Positions 57,608 through 64,000 of a stretch of 64,000 nucleotides of DNA are shown here, in pieces (within the stretch, counting starts at the first letter, position 1; the number at the start of each line of letters is the position of its first letter). The DNA lies in the NCBI RefSeq assembly GCF_017591425.1, contig NW_024466599.1, positions 73,016,501 through 73,080,500 of the forward strand. The letters are read 5' to 3'. This DNA is from Ochotona curzoniae. Taxonomy: Eukaryota; Chordata; Mammalia; Lagomorpha; Ochotonidae. A model generated the notes under the pieces. The model was given only the letters and a program-made list of their open reading frames with translations, did not search any database and had not been told where the DNA came from. The position numbers and the translations under genes were made by a program.

Positions 57608-58257
57608 TGCATCAGCAGAAGATTGGATAAGAAAGCTTTGGTTCATCTACTCCATGGAATACTACTCAGTTATTAAAAAAAAAAAATGCAGTTCTTTGTG
57701 GCTAAATGGGCACAACTGGAAACTATAATGCTAAGGGAAATGAGCGAATCCCAAAAGATTAGATACCACATGTTTGCCTTGATTTAACCTGTAATTTTTT
57801 GTTTGGTTGTTTGTTATTTTTTGAACCTGTCATTGATACTGTCTCAACCCAGATGTTTCGAAGAATGGAACTTGCATTATTTTTAACATATTGTTTACCC
57901 AATACTGTGTCAATTAATTCCATAATGTTGTATATTGATACTGAGGCCTTGTTGGGGCTTTTAACTGACCGGATCTTTACTCTGTTAGACCTATCTTCAG
58001 ACCATAGAAGGTCTCCCCAAGAGACCAATGAACTTATCTGGACAATAAGACGCTGAACTTTATGCTAGGCATGTGTTTGCAAGCAATGAATCTCAACTGA
58101 ACTTGAACTATGGTTATGCAACAAGGTGGAGGAATCCACCATGGGGGGAGGGGTATGGGAGGGGTGGGGGGAATCCCCAGCGCCTATAAAACTGTACTAC
58201 ATAATACAATGTAAGCAACAATAAAAAAAAAAAAGACAGAAAAAAAAAAAAAAGAAA
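57608..58257 (+). mobile_element. 5'-truncated LINE-1 with ORF2 end, 3' UTR and poly(A)
   Basis: Begins within the last codons of ORF2: 57618-57728 encodes DWIRKLWFIYSMEYYSVIKK and, after an A-run, LWLNGHNWKL then a stop, the usual L1 C-terminal neighbourhood. The 3' UTR carries a G-rich run typical of L1 3' UTRs (58141-58172) and ends with AATAAAAAAAAAAAAG and a second A-run (to about 58255). About 650 bases of an L1 normally 6-7 kb long, so dead on arrival. Relatively young, as the poly(A) and UTR are well kept. A clear target duplication was not found. Confidence 0.82.
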
Positions 58258-58479
58258 GAGGACTAACCTGGAGTTTTGTGCACATGCGTTTTACAATGAA
58301 TTAATCAGGGGACACGTTTGTGCCGTAGCAGTTCAAGTCAGTAGAAACAGAAAAGATGCTTTACAGGGAAAAGGAAATGGTACAGGAAAGAGATCCACAA
58401 CTGTATAAAGCAAGGCAGAATGCCAAGCAAGGAATAAGTGAAGGAACAGTTTAAAGCGTTGTTCAGATAAAATGTGTGA

Positions 58480-58800
58480 AGGGTCTGTGATGTCGCAAAG
58501 CGGGATAGGTGGTAGCTTGCAATGCCAGCATCCCATTTTGGAACACTAGTTAGAGATTTAGATGTTGTGCTTCCAATGTAGCTCACCTCTAACGTGCTCG
58601 GGAAAGCAGCAGAGCCTGTCTTAGACACCTGGGGCCCCTGCCACCCACATGTGTGACCTGCTTTGGCCTGCCTCATCCATGGCCATGCTGCCTTTTGGAA
58701 CGTGGACCTGTTGTTGGAAGATCTTTTTTTTTTCCTTTCTCCCTTTTTCTCTGTTTCATTTTGCCTTACAAATGAATAAATTAGCTCTAAAAAATAAAAC
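58480..58800 (+). mobile_element. CSINE, sense, older subfamily
   Basis: Head 'GTCTGTGATGTCGCAAAGCG', 'GCATCCCATTTTGGAACAC', body 'GGGGCCCCTGCCACCCACATG', tail 'TTTTGCCTTACAAATGAATAA' plus A-rich end. Confidence 0.75.
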
Positions 58801-59167
58801 TCTTTCAATGATAAAGTCATGAAAAATACTCAACATCAAGTTACTCCATGACATTTCAACTTTAAAGGAAATATGCCACTACTACATGGATAGTCTGGCC
58901 CAGATTTAAAATAGTGACGGCATTAGGTGCAAGTGGGGAGGCAGAAAGTAATTGATTGTTGGTGTATTCAAAATGAAGCAGCCAGTTTGGAAAACAATTT
59001 TGTACAAAATTAAATGTACTCTTGCAGTTAGGTTTTTAAGTATTTGTTCAAAATGTTTTACACCTTACTTTCTCACAAAATATTTAGAGACGTCTCATTC
59101 ATAGCTGCTAAGCCATGGGTGCAACCAAGCTGTCCATGGATGAGACGGCCTATAGACTGGTATGCGA
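58801..59167. other. Unannotated non-coding stretch
   Basis: Short interval between CSINEs. 58975-59060 may hold a scrap of old L1 or MIR text, not assignable. Confidence 0.4.
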
Positions 59168-59462
59168 AAGGCACTTGGCACAGCGACTAAAATGCTGCTC
59201 AACACATACCCATTTTATGTCAGAGTTTCTGCGTTTGAGTTCCAGCCACACTTTCAGTTCTAGCTTTCTGCTGCTGTAAGCCCTACAACGCAATTAATGA
59301 TGGTTCAAGCACATGGGTCCCTACCGTCTATGTGGCAGATCAAGTTCTGGGTTCATAAACTTGAGGAGTGAACCAGAAGAAAGAAAATCTTTCTCTATCT
59401 CTTTCATCTCTCTTTCTATCCTTCCACCATTCAAATAAAAAAAAAGAAGCAATTTTTTTTAA
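59168..59462 (+). mobile_element. CSINE, sense, older subfamily
   Basis: Head 'GCACTTGGCACAGCGACTAAAATG', 'TGCGTTTGAGTTCCAGCCAC' (B-box side), tail 'TCTCTTTCTATCCTTCCACC' then 'ATTCAAATAAAAAAAAAG', in parts. Confidence 0.75.
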
Positions 59463-59728
59463 TTAAAAAGAAACTAGAATGCATACAATACATACAATGG
59501 AATATTAATTATTTAAATGAAATGCGCTCTTGTGTCATGAAAAGACAGGTTTACTAAATGGAGAAACCGAAGCTGAAAGTCTGTGTTCTATATGACTGTA
59601 ATGAGGAGTGCACAATCTATGGGTAAAGCAAGTAAAGAAAGAAAGGAAGAAATGAAGACAGCAGAAATCTCAGTGGTTCTCGGGATTTTGATGGCAGGGA
59701 ATGGCAAAAATTGAAAGCCAACCTGAAT

Positions 59729-59755
59729 GATATTTTTGTTGTTGTTGTTGTTGTT
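59729..59755. repeat. (GTT)n microsatellite
   Basis: About eight GTT units. Confidence 0.92.
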
Positions 59756-59767
59756 CAATTATGTCAT

Positions 59768-59882
59768 TTAGTTTGTTTACTTATTTATTTATTTGGAAGG
59801 CAGTTACAAGAGAGACAGAAAGAGAGAGGGGTCTTCCATTCACTGGTCCACTCATCGAGTAGCTGATCATCTGTTACTGTAG
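59768..59882 (-). mobile_element. CSINE tail-half fragment, antisense
   Basis: 'TTACTTATTTATTTATTTGG', 'AGAGAGACAGAAAGAGAGAGG', 'CACTGGTCCACTCATCGAG' mark the antisense tail half. The remainder is not recognisable. Confidence 0.6.
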
Positions 59883-60027
59883 GTTCATCAGTTACAGCGT
59901 TGCTGTCATTTTGGTGGGAGCTTTGAATGTGCAGATCGCACCTGTCTGGAGACAGAGTCTCTGCAGGTTTTCTATACTTTCCTCATTCAGCCTTTTTCTG
60001 TGAACCTTAAGGCTTTTCTGAAGGAAT

Positions 60028-60332
60028 GGTTGCTGTGGGACAGTGTGTTAAGCTGCTGTTTGGCAACACCTGCATCTCATTTTGGAGTATCAGTTTAATA
60101 ACAGAGTTCTCTGCTTCCAGGCTTGGTAACGCAATCTGGAAGAGAGGTTAGGCTCTCACTGTTCACATAGCAGGTTCACCATGGACCTCCTGGATCCTGG
60201 CCTTGACCTGGCCCTGCCGGGACTGTTGTAGTTATTTGGAGAATAAGCCTGCAAATAGGATAGCTCCCTCTTGTCTCTTTCCTGCCTTTTAACTAAATAA
60301 AAATAAACCAATACAAAGTCAAAAAAAAAAAA
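60028..60332 (+). mobile_element. CSINE, sense, older subfamily
   Basis: Head 'TGTGGGACAGTGTGTTAAGC', body 'CTGGATCCTGGCCTTGACC', tail 'GCCTTTTAACTAAATAAAAAT', and poly(A) near 60320-60332. Confidence 0.78.
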
Positions 60333-60802
60333 CAACTTTTCTGGCAAATGTATATCAGTTGAAAGATAATAAAATTATACAACGAACAATTATCATGGAA
60401 GTGTTTCTAGCACAAAATAATTGATGCTCTTAATAAAAGAAAGATGAAGCAATTGTAACACCTTAATGTCTTGGAGTTTGTTATAATGAAAAAGAGTAAG
60501 TTACAGAAAATCTTCCATAAGAAAAACGTACTTTACAAGATATACAAAGAAAAAACATATACTCTATGTCATGGTTATATGGGATTATACGAATGTTACA
60601 CAGAATAATGCATGGATGGTTGGCTATGTTGAATCATGTGCCGTCTGATCAGGATGTAGGTGCCATATTATTGAAATGGCAAGGTATTCTAAATTTGATT
60701 TACTAACATTGGATCCTAAACATTTATTTATGATAGCTTTTATGACAAAGGTGTTGATAGATAATACAAATATAGACATAAAAATTAAGCTATAATGGGG
60801 AT
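60333..60802. other. AT-rich stretch, nothing recognised
   Basis: Strongly AT-rich, without recognised repeats or frames. Confidence 0.5.
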
Positions 60803-60815
60803 GCATTTATTTTTT

Positions 60816-61175
60816 AAAAAGTGTATATGATGGGCCCGGCGCGGTGGCGCAAGTGGTTAAGTCCTCGCCTTGCACGCCCTGGATCCCATATGGGCGCCGG
60901 TTCTAATCCCGGCAGCCCCGCTTCCCTTCCAGCTCCCTGCCTGTGGCCTGGGAAGGCAGTTGAGGACGGCCCAAAGCTTTGGGACCCTGCACCCGCGTGG
61001 GAGACCCGGAAGAGGCTCCTGGCTTCGGATCGGCATAGTATCGACCCGTTGCGGCTCACTTGGGGAGTGAATCATCGGATGGAAGATCTTCCTCTCTGTA
61101 TCTCCTCTCTGTATATCCGCCTTTCCAATAAAAAATAATAAAAATAAATCTTTAAAAAAAAAAAAGTGTATATGA
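60816..61175. repeat. Target-site duplication of the nested CSINE
   Basis: AAAAAGTGTATATGA at 60816-60830 and again at 61161-61175, on both sides of the inserted SINE. The feature spans both copies. Confidence 0.92.
60831..61160 (+). mobile_element. CSINE, sense, young full-length reference copy
   Basis: Best-preserved copy in the window. Head TGGGCCCGGCGCGGTGGCGC, A-box-like TGGCGCAAGTGG, B-box-like GGTTCTAATCC, body 'GAGGACGGCCCAAAGCTTTG', 'CCCGGAAGAGGCTCCTGGC', tail 'CTCTGTATATCCGCCTTTCC' then AATAAA repeats and poly(A). tRNA-derived, RNA polymerase III type, mobilised by L1 in trans. Perfect 15-bp flanking duplication. Overlapping frames on both strands are the SINE read through. Confidence 0.97.
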
Positions 61176-61436
61176 AAGGCAGAGTTGCAGAGACACAGAA
61201 TTCCAGCTACTGGTTCACTCCCCAGATGGTTACAAAGATCACAGCTGGGCCGGACCACGCGCCAGGGACTTCATCGCGACCTCCCACATGCATAGATCTA
61301 AGCATCTGGGGAAATCTTCCTCTGCTTTCACGGCTATATCGAAAGTGGAGGAGCCAGAACTTGAAGCAGAGCTCAGAAGGGACTGTCAGCACTTCATGCA
61401 GTGGCTTTATCCACCATGCCACAGCACCAGTCCCTA

Positions 61437-61788
61437 GAGTTACAAACACGTTCAAAAATACTGACAGCTTTCCTCATACATGACACACTCTACAAGTTAA
61501 AAGGCGTTGGAGGCAACACAAAGATAGGTTTCACTGCTTCAATGCATAAGGTGAAAGCAGAGAAGCAAGGAATTAATGCCTAAAGAAATCTTCCACTTAT
61601 TAAAAAAAAGGAGAGAGAGAATCCACAACCAAAGAAAATGCTCCATCTCCGTATTTTTACCATGATTCAGATTATACACGTATGATACATACAAAGTGGA
61701 GAATATTTAAAAATAAGCCAATGAATTAAATTTATATATTAGTAGAACAGAGAAATACACAACGGTACTTGAGATTATTACAACATAA
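61437..61788. other. Unannotated non-coding stretch
   Basis: Short AT-rich interval between SINE insertions with nothing recognised. Confidence 0.5.
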
Positions 61789-61805
61789 GGATATCATGCA
61801 TTTTA

Positions 61806-62069
61806 AAAAACAAAAAAGATTTATTTTTTTTATTGCAAAGTCAGATATACAGAGAGGAGAAGAGACAGGGAGGAAGATCTTCCGTCTGATGATTCACACC
61901 CCAAAGGACCACAACAGCCAGTGCTGTGCCTATCCGAAGCCAGGAGCCAGGAACTTCTTCCAGGTTGCCCATGTGGGTGCAGGGTCCCAAGGTTTTGAGC
62001 TGTCCTCGACTGCTTTCAAGGCGCATTCAAGGCGAGGACTTTAGCCGCTAGGCCATCGTGCTGGGCCCC
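61806..62069 (-). mobile_element. CSINE, antisense, with internal deletion near the head
   Basis: Normal tail and body to 'TGTCCTCGACTGCTTTC', which then joins 'AAGGCGCATTCAAGGCGAGG' and the GGGCCCC end. About 75 bases including the B-box side are missing. GATATCATgCaTTTTAA on the left (61789) and GATATCATcacTTTTAA on the right (62070) fit a target duplication. Confidence 0.88.
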
Positions 62070-62099
62070 GATATCATCACTTTTAATAAAAATAATCTT

Positions 62100-62255
62100 G
62101 GGCCAGTGTGCCAGGATCCCATATGGGTGCTAGTTCTAATTCTGGAAACCCTGCTTTCCATCCAGCTCCCTGCTTGTGGCCTGGGAAGGCAGTCGAGGAC
62201 GGCCCCAAGCCTTGGCACCCTGCACCTGTGTGGGAGACCAGGAAGAGCATCCCGG
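62100..62255 (+). mobile_element. CSINE, sense, lacking A-box region and tail
   Basis: Starts GGGCCAGTGTGCC then directly 'AGGATCCCATATGGGTGC', so about 40 bases of the tRNA-like head are missing. The body runs to 'GTGTGGGAGACCAGGAAGAG' and then stops, with no CT-rich tail or poly(A). Truncated at both functional ends. Confidence 0.85.
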
Positions 62256-62398
62256 GGCACAGATGGTGGCCCTCCTTCCTGCAGCTGTGCAGCTCTGTGG
62301 GCGCAAGCCCTAGGCTCATAGTGGCTTACTTTGAGATCTAGAGAAGTTTCCTCAGCTTCTAAAGGCTTGGCCCCAGCAGCAGCTCATTAAAACATTTC
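62256..62398. other. Short unassigned stretch between two CSINEs
   Basis: GC-richer text (CTGCAGCTGTGCAGCTCTGTG) not recognised as SINE. Confidence 0.45.
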
Positions 62399-62707
62399 GG
62401 GCCCGGCGCAGCAGCCTAGCGGCTAAAGTCCTTGCCTTGAAGGCGCCGGGATCCCATAAGGGCACCGGTTCTAATCCCAGTAGCCCCACTTCCCATCCAG
62501 CTCCCTGCTTGTGGCCTGGAAAAGCAGTCGAGAACGGCCCAAAACTTTGGGATCCTGCACCCGCGTGGGAGACCTGGATTGGCACAGCACCGACCATGTT
62601 GCGCTCACTTGGGCAGTGATTCATCGGACGGAAGATCTTCCTCTCTGTCCCTCCTCCTCCTCTCTGTATATGTGACTTTGCAATAAAAGCAAACCTTAAA
62701 AAAAAAA
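62399..62707 (+). mobile_element. CSINE, sense, young, small body deletion
   Basis: Head GGGCCCGGCGCAGCAGCC, 'GCGGCTAAAGTCC', 'CACCGGTTCTAATCCCAG', tail 'CTCTGTATATGTGACTTTGC' then AATAAAAG and poly(A). The 'gaagaggctcctggcttcgg' part of the reference is lost near 62577. The flanks AAAACATTTC (left) and AAAAGCATTTC (right) look like the target duplication. Confidence 0.93.
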
Positions 62708-63369
62708 GCATTTCAAAATAGGAGACCTGAGGCTCCACCCATCTGTGTCACTCAGGAAAATGTGCTGTGTACCTAGAATGCAAGCCCCAGCGTCAGCCTT
62801 GCTTTAGGCAGTGGCTACGTTAGATAAAACAGACCTCCCGAATATGATGTGCATATTGATGTACAAAAGAGACATAGCGGCTGCTGGCTTTGACCTTGCA
62901 TAGCATGCTCTATGTTCAATGACAACTTTTTCTGAAGCTACGTCTTTTACTAATCCCCTCTACTCCATTTGTCAATAGCTGGGCATATACATCTCAGGAA
63001 AATGTACACCAGCAAGTGATTCTTACTGGTGGGAACTTGGAAAAGATGGTAAGGAATCCTTTCTCTTCTAGCTGAGAAAGAGTAAAGACATTTGCTGGGT
63101 CCTAACAAAAGGGGCCACCGGGTGTGGGCAGGTGGAAGTCACAAAAGATTACATAGAAATCAAAGAATCACTGTCTGCTTAGAAGTGTCCAGCCACGTTC
63201 CCTTTTCTCAGCTGTAGATGTGTTCTGCTTTCTTATTTAAAGCCTCAGCATAGGCCATCACTGCGTTCAGGGAGATTTACAGAGACTGAAAATTGGTATG
63301 TGTTTGCCTTTCCTCTCGAGCTTTTTTTTTGTCCCTCCAACTGACCTGTCCTTTCTTTCCTAGCTCCTT
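62708..63369. other. Unannotated non-coding stretch
   Basis: No repeat, RNA gene or plausible exon recognised. Confidence 0.45.
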
Positions 63370-63762
63370 GTTTTGCAACATGTATCTCCACCAAACTACT
63401 TTCAGCTTCCTAAACACATTCTACTTTTCCCCTTGTGTTGTGGCCTTTGTTTATTTTATTCTATCCCTGTCTGTTTTTTTCTAACACTGTCTGCTAGGGG
63501 AAGCCCTCCTATTCAAAATTCTGGTCAGATATCAACTCCTTTGTGAAAAACTTCCTTTTTTTTTTTTTTTTCTCTCTCCAGCAAAACTGTATTCCCCACC
63601 AGCACTTTGTATATTTGTCACAATTAATGCTCCAGCGCGGGCATATTATAATTTACTCAACTCTGTCATTTATTCAGCTTTTATTCATTTTCTCCAATGT
63701 CCTTCTCCCTCTCGGGATGTCATCCACAGCGCTCCATTGCATTTATTGATCCTGTCTTTCCA
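63370..63762 (+). mobile_element. L2 LINE 3' end, sense
   Basis: L2 3' terminal order: 'GTCAGATATCAACTCCTTTGTG' (L2: CTCAAATGTCACCTCCTTAGTG), 'CACCAGCACTTTGTATATTTG' (CATAGCACTTTGTACATACC), 'CTCTGTCATTTATTCAGC'. A T-run interrupts it at 63555-63570. Confidence 0.6.
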
Positions 63763-63875
63763 TCTCCCTCCAGTCTGCGAGGGTTTCTCAGACTTTCCTT
63801 GCTTTGGATGACCTTGAAATTGTTGAGGAATTCTGTGCATGCATTTTTGTGGACTGCCCTTGAATTTGGGTTTGT

Positions 63876-64000
63876 CTGCTATTTCTTTTTTTCAGGTGGA
63901 CGTTCAGTGAAGGTCACAGCGCGTGAGATCAAACGTCCATGTTATCGATATGACTTATCATTCATCGGGTTAGCCTTGGTTGCCCGGCTGGAGTAGTGCT
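63876..64000 (+). other. Possible 3' splice site and start of an exon, cut by window edge (speculative)
   Basis: A pyrimidine tract ending in CAG (TATTTCTTTTTTTCAG at 63881-63896) is followed by about 100 bases with seven CpGs, unusual for this window. One frame after the tract encodes GRSVKVTAREIKRPCYRYDL and 13 further residues before TAG at 63994-63996. I do not recognise the peptide. Without the right-hand sequence there is no donor site to see. It could equally be a conserved non-coding block or a short repeat. Confidence 0.2.

Larger units (their letters stand above)
60803..61436 (-). mobile_element. Older CSINE, antisense, split by a young CSINE
   Basis: The T-rich tail part lies at 60803-60830 and the rest at 61176-61436 ('AAGGCAGAGTTGCAGAGACAC', 'CTGGTTCACTCCCCAGATGG', 'CTCCCACATGCATAGATCTAAGC', head 'GGCTTTATCCACCATGCCACAGC'). 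A young sense CSINE sits in the tail region, so this is a nested insertion with clear order. Confidence 0.8.

Noticed and set aside
58338..58820. 160-codon minus-strand open frame
   Set aside because: Lies across an antisense-read CSINE (58480-58800). The frame is a repeat by-product.
60821..61258. Several overlapping frames up to 133 codons rich in Gly, Pro and Arg
   Set aside because: They translate the young CSINE on both strands. The same peptides recur at 33467, 42247, 43143, 47054 and 62083.
1..64000. CRISPR arrays, operons, bacterial or phage genes, riboswitches
   Set aside because: Composition, SINEs and LINEs identify a mammalian nuclear genome. No regularly spaced repeats or prokaryotic gene structure were seen.

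Overview
This is mammalian nuclear DNA with no protein-coding gene that I can support. It is AT-rich and CpG-poor, every open frame is short (longest 164 codons), and most of the recognisable content is transposon sequence of different ages. The host is a lagomorph. About 34 copies or fragments of a tRNA-derived SINE of the lagomorph C-repeat (CSINE) type are present. The youngest carry an intact GGGCCCGGCGC head, a B-box-like GGTTCTAATCC, and a CT-rich tail ending in AATAAA plus poly(A). Their exact form fits a pika (Ochotona) better than a rabbit, but that species call is inference from memory of the families.

Layout. 1-9.9 kb: an old L2 LINE (about 1.3 kb, with its 3' end), several MIR SINEs, scattered CSINEs, and the first 25 or so bases of a U6 snRNA inside repeated flanks. 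10.3-17.5 kb: a LINE-1 block, made of an old antisense L1 of about 4.4 kb split by three CSINEs, two related antisense poly(T)-headed retroposon pieces, a sense L1 ORF2 fragment and a second antisense L1 3' end, followed by an isolated G-rich, CpG-rich patch near 17.6 kb. 17.7-20.3 kb: mostly unannotated. 20.56-33.47 kb: 12.9 kb without one CSINE or L1 that I can see, only two MIRs and two copies of a small inverted-repeat element. It contains CpG-retaining and palindromic patches and is the best candidate here for regulatory non-coding DNA. 33.5-51 kb: CSINE-dense DNA with an L2 piece at 35.6-36.25 kb and a MaLR (ERVL-type) LTR plus internal remnant at 47.8-49.4 kb, itself split by a CSINE. 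51.2-51.8 kb: a probable solo retroviral LTR. 54-62.7 kb: a second CSINE-dense stretch with nested and internally deleted copies, plus a 5'-truncated L1 with its 3' UTR and poly(A) at 57.6-58.25 kb. 63.4-63.76 kb: an L2 3' end. The last 100 bases look like a possible splice acceptor followed by a CpG-rich open stretch cut by the window edge.

The window therefore reads as intergenic or deep intronic sequence. The sequence supports a history of retroposition and, by inference, a repeat-protected regulatory interval. It does not show an operon-like or multi-gene system. Most repeat assignments are by eye against remembered family consensus sequences. Boundaries are usually good to 5-20 bases for young copies and 20-60 bases for old ones.
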